A stretch of 64,000 bases of DNA. Source: Meira nashicola. Its lineage: Eukaryota; Basidiomycota; Exobasidiomycetes; Exobasidiales; Brachybasidiaceae. Location of the stretch: positions 2,852,001 to 2,916,000 of the forward strand of contig BCJU01000002.1 of NCBI GenBank assembly GCA_001600355.1, given 5' to 3'. The notes under the pieces are model-generated. The model was given only the letters and a program-made list of their open reading frames with translations, was not told the origin of the DNA and ran no database searches. Made by a program: the position numbers and the translations under genes. This document shows, piece after piece, positions 7,673-17,621 of this stretch. Within the stretch, counting starts at the first letter, position 1, and each line of letters starts with the position of its first letter.

Positions 7673-10600
7673 TTAGCCGGTTGAAGAAGTAAATACAGAA
7701 GAGGGAAGAGAAGCTGCATTCCTTTCACGAATTAATTTCCGCAAAACTCCACTTGCTTCTCTTCCAAGTTCCCAACGTGATCCTCGACAATCCCTTTCGA
7801 CTAATTCTAAAACTGCGGTCGAATAATGATGAGGTGGATCAAAGCTTATTGAAGAACGAGTATCGGAAGCAATAATATCTGACAAATATGTGTTTGCGTC
7901 TCGGATTGCTTTGTCTAACGGTGTTGTGATTGTTGGAACGGGTTGAGCAGTGACGGATTGATTTGTTACATTTTTGTTTTGTAAAGTCGTATTTGAGCCA
8001 GCCAATGCAACATTATTTGTATTATTGCTACTTGCATTGCTCTCTTGATCTTGACTTCGCGGTCTGGAATTGGCAAAATTTCCACGTAAAGGCGAAACTG
8101 CTTGTTCGTATGCCCAAATGATCAAAGCGCAAACATATTGAACCCATTGATGATGTAAAAGTTCATCAAAGCCAGTATGTAATGGTCTATCGGCAACTGC
8201 ACCTGCTGCAGCATCTTGACCTTCGCCTATTGAGCCATAGTTTGGGAACATTGTATCACGCAAAAATCGAGCAGCATGCCAAACAGCAATTCTTGCATCT
8301 TCCGTTCGTCCCCATTCTCTGCATGATTTACGTGCAACGCTGAACGTGTGATGATCGATAAATCGTCCCATCACTGTTGGCAAGCCGGCATAAATTTGAA
8401 TTTCAACAGCATCTGCATGGAGAGTGACTTGTGCCCATTCAATCAAGCTATGAGACGCACGTTCCATAATTCGATTGGATGCTATATTTTTATATCGATT
8501 CATAAATCTTTTATAGCTTTGCATTAAACGATCCTTCCAATTTGATATGCTTTCACTGGTATCAGGCGCTGCTAATAAAGCTTGCTGCTTCCATTGTAAA
8601 TCATATGCAACGCTCATCAATCCATGCAAAAGAACGAAATGTTGAAAGCTGTCTGATTCTGAAATTGGAAGATCATTTCCAGGCGTAAGACTTGCTTTGA
8701 GGGCCGCAATAAAGTATGGTGGTTCTCGACGTTTGTTCTGTCTGATCGCAGTCCAGGCTTCGGCACTTTTTGCTTCCCATTCATCTTCTTCACAGGGTAA
8801 TTGCAAATGAATTTGAAAAGAGGAAAGGGCAGGAATATGACGAAAGATTGTTGCATGTTGTGCATCAAGAATGAAGGCGAACAAAGATATCCTTTTCTTC
8901 TCTTCTTCTTTTGACCATGCTCTCCAGCGATCTTCAGCAGAGGTATGAGGTAATTTGACTTTTGATGGTACAAAGACTGCATTCCTTCTAGCCAAAGTAA
9001 CGATAAAATTGTGAAATAGGTGTGCGGTCTCATGTTGCGGTCTTGTACCCATCATTTTGCCAAATGCTTCTGTTAAAAGCATTGCTTGTAATAATGCCAA
9101 AGTTGCACGAGCAGGCCTGAAATCTTCAAATGTGATAAATGCACCCCACAACTTTCGTCCGATTCGTTCTGCCAGAAAATGTGCTGCTTCATCTGCGAAA
9201 TGAGCTCCATTGACAATCATGGCGGATAAGAGCATCGGATCGGCAACTTTTGAAGAAAATGTTGGACGATGAATCAAAGGATAAATCGTGTTTAACTTTG
9301 TGAAATACAAATAAATATAACCTCGCAACGCAGAAGGTGTGAATAGAGGTGACGATGCTAATTCCGGCACCGAAGAAAGGAAATGCAATAAACGAGAATG
9401 AGTTGGCCCATCAACTTCGAATGCAGGTTCATCGGGTATATCACGTTGCAAGATTGCAAAGAATGCCAAATCGTGCAACGCATCAGCTTGTTCCAAAGGT
9501 TGGGCAGGATAGGGCAAATCTTCACTTTGACCATCTTCGCCGCCATTTTGATCATGTCCATCATCTGTGGCCTGCGTTTCACGATTTGTGGATGTTTCGC
9601 TTAGGCTAGATGCCATTTCATCCGCTCCCTTTCCGGTTATTAATGGATTACTTCCATCAAAAAGCCAGCCATAGTCTGCCATATAGTCATCCGCTGTGGG
9701 GGCAGAAAATGGAAAATGTGAGGATCCTGAAACAGCTGAATGAAGTAAAGCTGTTGTTTCGGGAAGAGATCCTGCAAATGCATTTGACATTTGTTCTGTC
9801 GCATTAGCATGTTGAGCTGAAAAGTTCATCACAGAACCAGAATCTGATGCATTCATAGTTGAGTTGGAAGGGATGAATGAATTTTGTACCCAGCTTGCTG
9901 TTCCCGCTCCATTTGGTCCATTGAAAGGAGCAGAAGGTGATTGATTTTGTCCCGTTGGGCCATGCATGTCCCATGTCGAACGACCGCCATTACGTGAATT
10001 CGATTGACGTGCGTAATTGTATGATCTACTAGAACCTGAATGGCTGTACTGATGAGGCTGTTGTTCGAGTGCATCATACGGCAAAGGCGGTCCGATCGAA
10101 GCTGCTTGGGGTTGATTGCCGGTATTGGAGAACGGATTGTTGCTATATGATGCTAAAGATCCACTTGCGCCAAGTTGATTACTTGCACTGCCTTCATTTC
10201 CACTGCCTATAGAATCTCGATAACCATAGCCTTGCGGTATTCCTGTTGAATTGGATCCTGTTTGAGGAGGAGGAGCATATGCGAATGGCGTTTCATATCG
10301 ATCTACCGAAGGTAACATGCTTACATCCGGTAAAGAGTTTCTTTGACGTACGCTACTCTGCATTTCAGATTCTCGATCGAATTGATGAGTAGAATAATAT
10401 TGATTATGAGAATAACTCTGATTTCCTCTACTACTTTCTGCTTCATCGCTATCATCTTCATCATCTTCCATCTTTACATCTTTCGATGATGATCCTTCTC
10501 CTGAAATACTCTTTTGTCTTCCACTCCATCTTCCCAACGTTTTTCCACGAACTGCATGTCTCTCTAAATGTCGTGCTAGTAAATCTTGACGAACGAAAGT

Positions 10601-10747
10601 ACGATCGCATTGATCACATGCAAGTACTTTTTCGCGATCATGATTCAATTTATGTCGTAATAAATGATCCGGTCTAGAATAATTTTTATCGCATCCAGGA
10701 CGATCGCAAGCATATCTTTGCCCTGGCAATGAATCTTTACGAGCCAT
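7673..10747 (-). CDS. C2H2 zinc-finger regulator with fungal-specific transcription factor domain (1024 aa)
   Basis: A probable nuclear transcription factor. Two C2H2 fingers sit at the N-terminus (residues about 14-36, C-x4-C...H-x4-H; and 44-64, C-x2-C...H-x3-H), followed by a basic Lys/Arg stretch and an acidic Asp/Glu/Ser segment. Residues about 110-430 are low-complexity Ser/Asn/Gln-rich. From about 440 a fungal_trans-type domain follows (LYFTKLNTIYPLIHRPTF, LLSAMIVNGAHF), with a mostly helical remainder. This layout (two N-terminal fingers plus a regulatory domain) is that of the yeast Adr1/Rsf2/Tda9-like group. Target genes cannot be told from sequence. Single exon. Confidence 0.9.
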   Translation of the reverse strand: MARKDSLPGQRYACDRPGCDKNYSRPDHLLRHKLNHDREKVLACDQCDRTFVRQDLLARHLERHAVRGKTLGRWSGRQKSISGEGSSSKDVKMEDDEDDSDEAESSRGNQSYSHNQYYSTHQFDRESEMQSSVRQRNSLPDVSMLPSVDRYETPFAYAPPPQTGSNSTGIPQGYGYRDSIGSGNEGSASNQLGASGSLASYSNNPFSNTGNQPQAASIGPPLPYDALEQQPHQYSHSGSSRSYNYARQSNSRNGGRSTWDMHGPTGQNQSPSAPFNGPNGAGTASWVQNSFIPSNSTMNASDSGSVMNFSAQHANATEQMSNAFAGSLPETTALLHSAVSGSSHFPFSAPTADDYMADYGWLFDGSNPLITGKGADEMASSLSETSTNRETQATDDGHDQNGGEDGQSEDLPYPAQPLEQADALHDLAFFAILQRDIPDEPAFEVDGPTHSRLLHFLSSVPELASSPLFTPSALRGYIYLYFTKLNTIYPLIHRPTFSSKVADPMLLSAMIVNGAHFADEAAHFLAERIGRKLWGAFITFEDFRPARATLALLQAMLLTEAFGKMMGTRPQHETAHLFHNFIVTLARRNAVFVPSKVKLPHTSAEDRWRAWSKEEEKKRISLFAFILDAQHATIFRHIPALSSFQIHLQLPCEEDEWEAKSAEAWTAIRQNKRREPPYFIAALKASLTPGNDLPISESDSFQHFVLLHGLMSVAYDLQWKQQALLAAPDTSESISNWKDRLMQSYKRFMNRYKNIASNRIMERASHSLIEWAQVTLHADAVEIQIYAGLPTVMGRFIDHHTFSVARKSCREWGRTEDARIAVWHAARFLRDTMFPNYGSIGEGQDAAAGAVADRPLHTGFDELLHHQWVQYVCALIIWAYEQAVSPLRGNFANSRPRSQDQESNASSNNTNNVALAGSNTTLQNKNVTNQSVTAQPVPTITTPLDKAIRDANTYLSDIIASDTRSSISFDPPHHYSTAVLELVERDCRGSRWELGREASGVLRKLIRERNAASLPSSVFTSSTG

Positions 10748-11515
10748 TTTCAGAAATCAATGTATGCGCTCCGGTTTTATCTCTTGCTTTTCCAGGAAGG
10801 TTGTTATGAATTTTTCCAAAAGTAGGAACACGCTTGGCAAGGTGGGGAGTGTGGGCCCCCACCCTTATCTGTAGAGTGTGATATGTGTTCGTGGTGGGGT
10901 GGCAGGATGATCAACTCTGAAATGAGAGTAAATCCTTTTGCTTGAACGATATTGGCAATTGATATGAGAAGGAAAAAAGGGGAATTATGATCGAAAAGAG
11001 TATGACGGAAGTTTTGTAGTTGAGTAGAAGGTTGATACATGTAATAACTTCATCATTCAGTTTTAGAGTGGGACACTATCTATAAAGCCGTCTGGAGTTG
11101 TGTTTTCAAATTGACTGACAACGTGCCTACCTTAATCGTGTTTTGCTGAGTGGACCTTTGTTATGTATAGCCAAGCGCGTCCGCGCTGAAAATTAAAGGT
11201 AAAGTGCCTTTAAAAAAACAGACGATCAATCAATTCTCCCCACTGGCGGCTTCCTTTAGTAATCTTCCCTTTTTAATTAAATTGATTTGCTGCTCTTCCT
11301 AAAAGTGTGCGTATCTTAAATTCAAAGATAGTCAACCATCATCTTTTTACGCGGTATGATTTTATCATGTTCACCGGTATGATAGGAAGTTTTCGTAGCA
11401 GAAATGATCGTGCAGGGAATGAATCTTATCACACTAAATGCTAAAATCAATCAATCAAATTCATTAAAAGTGGCGAAAACATAAATGCAAATATGGTACA
11501 ATACAGGTAGAATGC
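10748..11515. other. Intergenic region, zinc-finger gene promoter side
   Basis: The upstream region of the zinc-finger gene and the 3' flank of the next gene. It holds short AT-rich tracts and no convincing ORF or RNA gene; a 78-codon minus-strand frame at 10804-11040 has no protein-like features. Confidence 0.4.
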
Positions 11516-12616
11516 TTAAATGAACAATTTGAATCCTTCATCGGTTAATTCGGCTCGAAGGTTAGACAGATTGGCATCTTTTGGTAATGGAATGCGTGCT
11601 AAACCTTGTGGTTGTTTACCTGTCGAAGCTACATTTACGAATCCTTCCGTGTTCTCTTCTTGTTCGACTGCAACAATTTCTTCTCCTGTTGTTTCGTCAA
11701 CATCGCTCACACGACTACGTTTTGGTGAACGACTGCGTTTACGACCACGTGTTTCTTCTTGATCATCGTTTGTGGTAACAGATGAAGCGGAAGAGAGAAC
11801 AACAGTTTCTTCTTCATTTTCATTCTCATTCACATCCCATAAACCACGAACTTGAATCGTGTTTGTTGATTCGTCAAAAGTTACTTGAATATTTTCAGCT
11901 TTAATTGAAGATCTTTGGGATGCATTGGATGGTAATGGATGTGTGAAAATTGGAACGGGTTCAGACTTTTCTGTTTCTTTCGAGATATCCTCTTCTGGTG
12001 GATCTTGGTCTTCAGCTGAAGGGATGGGAATCTGTACTTGTGTTGTTTGGTGTTCTTGTGATTGTACCTTCTCATCAACACCCTTTTCACTGGATTGACT
12101 CTCATCTTCTTCCAATCCACCAAACCATTCAGCAAATTGCAATGCGGTTGCTAAGCCATGAGAAGCGATTTCTTCCCATTGTCTTTTTTGGGCTTGTTGT
12201 TGTTGTCGAATTGCAGCAGCACGACGTTGTTGTTCTTCTGCAATCGCCAATCGATGTAAACGTACTTGTTCTTCCTGCCAAGCAGCTCGGGCTAAAGCTA
12301 AAGCCCTTCGACGACGTTGTTGTTCGATTTGTTGATGTTGTATTCGACGTCTTTCACGTTCACGTTCACGTTCACGTTCGATTTCAATTTGACGACGTTG
12401 ATGGTAACGTGCTCGAAGGTATTGTGCCAATTGTTCTTCCTCATCTTCTTCCTCTTCTACAAATTGAGAAAAGAATGGATGTTGACGAGTTGTAAATGCA
12501 TCAAATGATGTCATTCCACCACATCTTCTGCTACCGTGAAAAGGTTGGTTAGCATGACGATGACCGCCTGCGAATGGGTGGAAGGTTTGATTGGATGGTA
12601 CGATGAAGATTGACAT
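11516..12616 (-). CDS. Charged coiled-coil protein with C-terminal HSP20-like segment (366 aa)
   Basis: ATG at 12616. The N-terminus resembles an Hsp20-type leader (PFAGGHRHA, DAFTTRQHPFFSQF). Residues about 52-150 form a long Glu/Arg/Gln-rich coiled coil with an RE-repeat (IEIERERERERER). After an acidic linker come KAENIQVTFDESTNTIQVRG and, past a KRSRSPKRSR basic patch, the last strand RIPLPKDANLSNLRAELTD, which matches the alpha-crystallin pattern of small heat-shock proteins (P-K-D...L.A.L). The crystallin domain is split by long charged insertions. It could be a stress chaperone relative or a nuclear protein; moderate confidence only. Confidence 0.65.
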   Translation of the reverse strand: MSIFIVPSNQTFHPFAGGHRHANQPFHGSRRCGGMTSFDAFTTRQHPFFSQFVEEEEDEEEQLAQYLRARYHQRRQIEIERERERERERRRIQHQQIEQQRRRRALALARAAWQEEQVRLHRLAIAEEQQRRAAAIRQQQQAQKRQWEEIASHGLATALQFAEWFGGLEEDESQSSEKGVDEKVQSQEHQTTQVQIPIPSAEDQDPPEEDISKETEKSEPVPIFTHPLPSNASQRSSIKAENIQVTFDESTNTIQVRGLWDVNENENEEETVVLSSASSVTTNDDQEETRGRKRSRSPKRSRVSDVDETTGEEIVAVEQEENTEGFVNVASTGKQPQGLARIPLPKDANLSNLRAELTDEGFKLFI

Positions 12617-13550
12617 GATTGAGTTTGAGATTGACTTTTAATTGAATCTGAAATGATTATTGATAATTTGAGAAAAATGAATAATATTTTCAAAATAATC
12701 ACCCTTTATATGTGTTTCCCTCCTCTCCATATTCTGTCGTATAGGATGGCGTGGCCGTTGCTTATTTCAGTGCTTGTAAGGTTGCATAGACGCGTAAAGT
12801 AGATTCTTTCTGTTTCTACGCGTTGCTAGAAGCAATTAGAACCGGGTAGAATTATTCCTTCAAGCTCAGCTTCTACATAGACTATGTATGCCTTCGCAGG
12901 CGCTGCCCAACGCAATGCGTGTGTGTGATTGTCAGTCAATTCTAGAACTTTATACTTGATAAACACAACCACAAAAATGGCAAAAAGGTAAGATTTCGGC
13001 CGATAAAGTAAGCGTATACATACAAAGCATTTATATACAAATGTTTTATATGTATGACGATCATGGAATAGCAAATTTGTAAGTAAGATTTAAAACATTA
13101 TCTCATATTCGTGTCTGCTACTTAAGCAAGGACCAATGACGAGATCTAAGTTTTGAGGGGGCTTTGCGTAAAAGAATTAGGTTATGATATTAAAGTGCAT
13201 TTTAGCTTCGGATTTAACATTGGTTCTTGGAGTGCAATTCAAGACCTGTTTATGACCGAAGGCTTATTTTAGCAGCACAAGAATGGTTAGGATCGTTGAT
13301 TAATCGATTGTCATAAACCCTAAATTAATTTAGTATACATCTGATACACATTTTAGGTTGGTACATAAATAAGCCAAGGCGTAGCGCTGCGCTGCGCATC
13401 GCATTGAGTTATTGGTATGATGATGCGGTTTTAATATACGCTAGCGGGATGTTCAAGACGGTCCTCGGTATTCGATTTTTAATCATGAAATGAGCGGAAA
13501 AGCCGCGGTTATTACCATCTTTCCGTACGGCCGCAGACAGTCATAAGAGA
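12617..13550. other. Intergenic region between divergent genes
   Basis: Two ACGCGT (MCB-like) sites at 12790-12795 and 12818-12823 lie 170-210 bp upstream of the charged-protein gene. A GC-rich 15-mer, AGCGCTGCGCTGCGC, at 13383-13397 recurs exactly at 57708-57722. No gene-like frame is seen. Confidence 0.45.
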
Positions 13551-13584
13551 ATTCTATTCCAGATATAAAAGACTTGAATAGAAT
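13551..13584 (+). promoter_or_regulatory. TATA box flanked by an inverted repeat
   Basis: ATTCTATTC (13551-13559) and GAATAGAAT (13576-13584) form a perfect 9-bp inverted repeat around TATAAAA (13564-13570). The reductase ATG is 59 bp downstream. The core promoter call is good; whether the repeat binds a regulator is unknown. Confidence 0.65.
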
Positions 13585-13628
13585 CATGGTAAATATTTTC
13601 CTTCCTCAATCACAGCATAATCTGAAAA

Positions 13629-14645
13629 ATGACAAAGTCAAATTTAGAAAAAGGTGATTTAATTTTAATCACAGGCGGAACAGGTTGGATCGGTTCTCAT
13701 GTAGTGGAAAAAGCATTAGAGCAAGGTTTACGCGTTCGATTAGCCTTTCGTAATGAAGAAAAGGTAAATAAACTTATAAAAGGCTTACAGGATAAACACG
13801 GCGGCAGTGAAAGTGTTTATATTGAAAAGGTATTTGTGCCTGATTTAGATTCAGAATCAGCTTATGATGAAGCTATAAAAGGTGTTCAAGGTGTTATACA
13901 TACTGCAGCTAATCTCAATTTTACCGATAAATGGGAAGAAGCTGTCACGCCATCAATTCGTGGTTATAAATCAATTCTTAACGCTGCTCATTCTCAAGGA
14001 AAAGCAATCAAAAGAGTTATAATTACCGGTACCTCAAGCGCAGTTGCCGGTCCACATGGTCAACCTGGAGAACCTTTTCATTATGTGAATGCCGATAATT
14101 ATAATGATACTTCAGTAGAAGAAGCAAAAGTGAAACCAAATCCATACAATATTTATGTAGCAAGTAAAGTTTTGAGTGAAAAATATGCTTGGGACTTTGT
14201 AAAGGAAAAGAAACCTTCTTTTATCCTCAACGTTATTCATCCAGCTGCAAGCTTAGGTAAAAAAGTTATCGGCTCAGATTATTCAAGCTCAGGACTTTGG
14301 ATTAGGAATGTTGCCTTTAATGCCGATCAAAGTATTGTTGATTTAGTTGGACAAGCATTTTATATTCATGTTGATGATATCGCACTTTTACATATTTTAG
14401 CCGCAACACGTGAAGATATTAAAAATGAACGTATCCTTGGTTATTCAAAACCATTTAATTGGGATCAACTTATTGATATCGCCTACAAGTATTACCCCCA
14501 AAAGGTAAATACAGTACCAAAAACCACTAAAACAGCATTATTGGATTATACAATCGTATCAAACGAAAAAGCAATCGAAACCTTAAAGCCTTATGGTGAC
14601 TTGAAAAGTTTCGAGCAAAGTATCCGTGAAAATTTAGAGGATTGA
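13629..14645 (+). CDS. NAD(P)-dependent extended SDR reductase (338 aa)
   Basis: Fungal ketoreductase/aldehyde reductase of the dihydroflavonol-reductase / Gre2-like group. The Rossmann motif GGTGWIG is at residues 16-22, the substrate-side Ser is in GTSSAVAGPHG (about 134-144), and the catalytic pair Tyr176-x3-Lys180 lies in YVASK. Length is typical (about 340 aa). It probably reduces a carbonyl to an alcohol in the cytosol; the true substrate cannot be told. The gene has a clear TATA box and AT-rich codon choice. It stands alone, with no biosynthetic neighbours. Confidence 0.88.
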   Translation: MTKSNLEKGDLILITGGTGWIGSHVVEKALEQGLRVRLAFRNEEKVNKLIKGLQDKHGGSESVYIEKVFVPDLDSESAYDEAIKGVQGVIHTAANLNFTDKWEEAVTPSIRGYKSILNAAHSQGKAIKRVIITGTSSAVAGPHGQPGEPFHYVNADNYNDTSVEEAKVKPNPYNIYVASKVLSEKYAWDFVKEKKPSFILNVIHPAASLGKKVIGSDYSSSGLWIRNVAFNADQSIVDLVGQAFYIHVDDIALLHILAATREDIKNERILGYSKPFNWDQLIDIAYKYYPQKVNTVPKTTKTALLDYTIVSNEKAIETLKPYGDLKSFEQSIRENLED

Positions 14646-14879
14646 TCAGTTTAGCATTGTTTTATTCTTATTTGTTATAATTTTAGATATATTGTATCCA
14701 ATTATAGTTAACGATAAATATAATGAATACATTTCACTCCTCTTTTTTGTTTCTATTAACTTACATAATAAATCATTATTCGAGGGAAACTATAAAATCA
14801 CCTAGAGGGCCGCAGCGGAGGCGCCGTTGTTTATCGGCCCGGTTGGGAAGATAAAGACATCTCGGTCTTGAGAAACGCC

Positions 14880-14983
14880 GCCCTCGTGGCCTAATGGTCA
14901 AGGCGCTTGGTTTCGATTGATCGAATGAATATCTGTGGATATTAATACCCCAAGAGATTGCGCGTTCGAGTCGCGTCGGGGGC
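14880..14983 (+). tRNA. tRNA-Arg(TCG) with intron
   Basis: Acceptor GCCCTCG pairs with CGGGGGC, D arm GCC...GGC, anticodon stem CTTGG/CCAAG around TTTCGA, T arm GCGCG-TTCGAGT-CGCGT. About 32 nt after position 37 are an intron, and its GATCGAA can pair with the anticodon region as expected for tRNA introns. All stems close, so the call is strong. Confidence 0.92.
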
Positions 14984-15348
14984 TAGTTAATTTTCTTTTT
15001 GCCTTCTCCGAAAGATGTTGTTGTGACTAACCCTAAATCCTCATAAAGAAGAAAGAAGTTGCTATAATCATCATAAGATATGACAACTTAATGTTATAGC
15101 TAGACTATTTAAAAAAGATAAAGCAAAGCATACAAGTAGCACAGGTAAACTACTTTCGCGTACCTAGTCTAATTGCGTGGTAGGCACAACTGCAGCGCCA
15201 ATGCATTTCCCCATTCAGCTTCATTTCTTCCTTTTTATATAGACTATGTAGGTCGGCGCCTTGGGCGACACTTACAGCAAGAGTGCATACATACATGCAC
15301 AGCACATTAGACTTCATCATACCATCATTACCTCTATAGACAAAAAGC
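14984..15348 (+). promoter_or_regulatory. VPS52: Upstream region of VPS52
   Basis: Begins with a T-rich stretch (ttttcttttt from 14991) that can end RNA polymerase III transcription of the tRNA. The rest is the VPS52 promoter, with CTTTTTATATAGACTATG near 15230 as a possible TATA element. No other gene is seen. Confidence 0.5.
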
Positions 15349-17532
15349 ATGGCAGAGGCAAGCTCATCAAAGCTTCCGAGCTTTTCAAATACAGCAACAA
15401 CGGACGAATTACTAGCACTATCCAGCCAATTAGTCAATTTGTCAAAAACAGAATCAATCGGTCAATTGTACAGGCAAGAGAAACAGAAAGACGAAGATGC
15501 AAATAAAAGACTAGAAGCAACTTTACTAGAACAAGCGCCCTCATATGTTAAGCTACATAATGACTTGCAATCCTCAAGAGGGATGTTGGGAGAACTTGAA
15601 TCATTTCTGAACGTATTTTACAACGATCTAAACGTTTTAAGCAACCAAATGAGTCAATTACAGAGCAAGAGTATACTATTGGGACAAAGGCTAAAGAATA
15701 GAAGACAGTTAGAAGGCAGGCTTCGGACGATCGTATCAGATATGGTGCTTGAACCGAAATATATAGAACTTATATTTGCAGATGAAGCAACAGCTGGAAG
15801 GGCAGGATTAGAAGTATGGAAAGGATGTGCAGAACGATTGAGCGCCTGTTTGATTGCATGTGCAGAATTGGAAGGCGTTTTACGTGATCAGCTGGGAAAT
15901 GCACAAAGCTCGTCTGGGGTAATGTCTCCAACTGGTCAACCACCAGTAGATGCTAAAGCATTGAAAGAGGCAAGGGAAGTAGCGGAAGGATGTCGCTTGA
16001 TGGCAGCCTCAAAGATTAGGCCACTTTTGATTTCAACATTTGCGCCTTTGCGTTCTTCACTTGCAACGAATATGCCAATCCTTCAGGCAGTTTTGCTAAA
16101 ATCGTACAGACCTCTGTTCATGTTCTTATCGCATCATGCACCGAGAGTAGCAATCGATGTTCAGAGAGCGTATGTGGCTGCAGCTAGACTATACTTTGAG
16201 ACTGGCTTCCGCAGATACGAAAGGAGTCTGGGCCATGTACGTGATCGGGAAAAGTCAAAGAGAGGGGAATCGAGTACGTCTTCTCTATCATTCATCGATC
16301 CAGCTGGAAAATCAGTCGGCCTTTCGACTTTTGGAGGTCTTTCAGGATCATCATCTTCGACAACTACTTCTGATCCATGGGCACCTGATGTTTCACAATT
16401 GGACAACGCTAAAATAGCCGATGGACCTGCAGTAACTCTAGCTTATCTAGCGGACGACTCTTCGTATAGAACTTCGTATGAGGCACTGTTCCGTTCTTTA
16501 TCACTGACTTTTCTCGATAATGCATCTTCGGAATATTGTTTCTTGGCACGTTTCTTCGAAGGTATTGACTTGGAGGCAAATAATAAAGGCAAGAATGGTG
16601 GCAGTGCGTCTGGATCACAAATTACTGGATCTTCAGCAGTCAAAGTGCGACATGCAGATGCACATGATATAGTTGCAGGAAAAGCAACAGATACGGATGA
16701 TGGACCATTACCGGAGGAGAGTGCAAGTGCTCAAGGTGATCTAGATGATGAAGAAGGGGATGGAGTTGCACCTGAAGAGGAACAAGGTACCGTCACTCGG
16801 TTAAGTGCATTGGAAAAAGCACGAATTGGCGGTAGAGGAGCTCTTGATGAATTGTGGAAACAAGTGATGGAACCTGTGGTGGGTACATACACCAAGTTTG
16901 TCACTTCAATCATCGCTCTACATCCACCTCTAATCCCGCTCTATACCATGCTCAAATTGAATGATTGCATTTTGGCAGAGGTTGAAATAAGAGGGGTCAG
17001 CTCAGTCTTGCAAGGAAATTTTATGTCTTTCAAATTGAAAGCATGGCCAATGATGCAAAAACAATTCGATGAAGCGATTGAAAGTGTGAAAAAGTTGAAA
17101 GCAGGAAGTGCTGGCGTTGGCGGAGGAGCAGCAATGGCTGCTGCTGCTTCCAGCTTATTTGGAGGTTTTTTTGGCGGAAGTAGTCAGCAAGGATCAGCAA
17201 ATCAAACAGCGAATGGTAGCACAGACAACGTAATACACTTGGTTTGTACCCGATATGCACGTTTATTTTCTACGATTGTTCATTTGAATAGTTTTTCTGA
17301 AGATGGTCAAGATACAATGGTATTCAATAGCTTGACCAGATTACGAGGAGAGTTAGAAGGTGTTTTGGAGAATTTGGCCAAAAGTGGAACAAGTGAAACA
17401 GTTACAACGTATTACCGTTTGATTCGTACAACGATTGAATCAGGTCCAGCAGGCATAACTTTACCTCGAGTTCAAGCTGAGATGAGTCATTGGACAGAGG
17501 CTGAACGCAGTCATAGGAATGTTGGTAAATGA
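15349..17532 (+). CDS. VPS52: Vps52, GARP/EARP tethering complex subunit (727 aa)
   Basis: Subunit of the Golgi-associated retrograde protein complex, which tethers endosome-derived vesicles at the trans-Golgi. The N-terminal half shows the family's coiled-coil signature: SYVKLHNDLQSSRGMLGELESFL, DLNVLSNQMSQLQSKS and LGQRLKNRRQLEGRL (residues about 64-125). The C-terminal half has FVTSIIALHPPLIPLYTMLKLND and a tail matching Vps52. Length (727) is close to the usual 640-730. A low-complexity acidic Ser/Gly insert (about 410-485) splits the two halves. Single exon. It converges on the flavoenzyme gene with 90 bp between stops. Confidence 0.9.
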   Translation: MAEASSSKLPSFSNTATTDELLALSSQLVNLSKTESIGQLYRQEKQKDEDANKRLEATLLEQAPSYVKLHNDLQSSRGMLGELESFLNVFYNDLNVLSNQMSQLQSKSILLGQRLKNRRQLEGRLRTIVSDMVLEPKYIELIFADEATAGRAGLEVWKGCAERLSACLIACAELEGVLRDQLGNAQSSSGVMSPTGQPPVDAKALKEAREVAEGCRLMAASKIRPLLISTFAPLRSSLATNMPILQAVLLKSYRPLFMFLSHHAPRVAIDVQRAYVAAARLYFETGFRRYERSLGHVRDREKSKRGESSTSSLSFIDPAGKSVGLSTFGGLSGSSSSTTTSDPWAPDVSQLDNAKIADGPAVTLAYLADDSSYRTSYEALFRSLSLTFLDNASSEYCFLARFFEGIDLEANNKGKNGGSASGSQITGSSAVKVRHADAHDIVAGKATDTDDGPLPEESASAQGDLDDEEGDGVAPEEEQGTVTRLSALEKARIGGRGALDELWKQVMEPVVGTYTKFVTSIIALHPPLIPLYTMLKLNDCILAEVEIRGVSSVLQGNFMSFKLKAWPMMQKQFDEAIESVKKLKAGSAGVGGGAAMAAAASSLFGGFFGGSSQQGSANQTANGSTDNVIHLVCTRYARLFSTIVHLNSFSEDGQDTMVFNSLTRLRGELEGVLENLAKSGTSETVTTYYRLIRTTIESGPAGITLPRVQAEMSHWTEAERSHRNVGK

Positions 17533-17621
17533 TGATTATGTTCCTATGTGATATAATAGACAGTACAATGAGTGAATAGCAGTGAAAGAAGCAATCGAAA
17601 AGTATACATAGTTTGACGTCA

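Noticed and set aside
10804..11040. 78-codon minus-strand ORF upstream of the zinc-finger gene
   Set aside because: No protein-like features; lies in the probable promoter/leader.
12826..13074. 82-codon minus-strand ORF
   Set aside because: Composition and lack of motif suggest a chance frame in the intergenic region.
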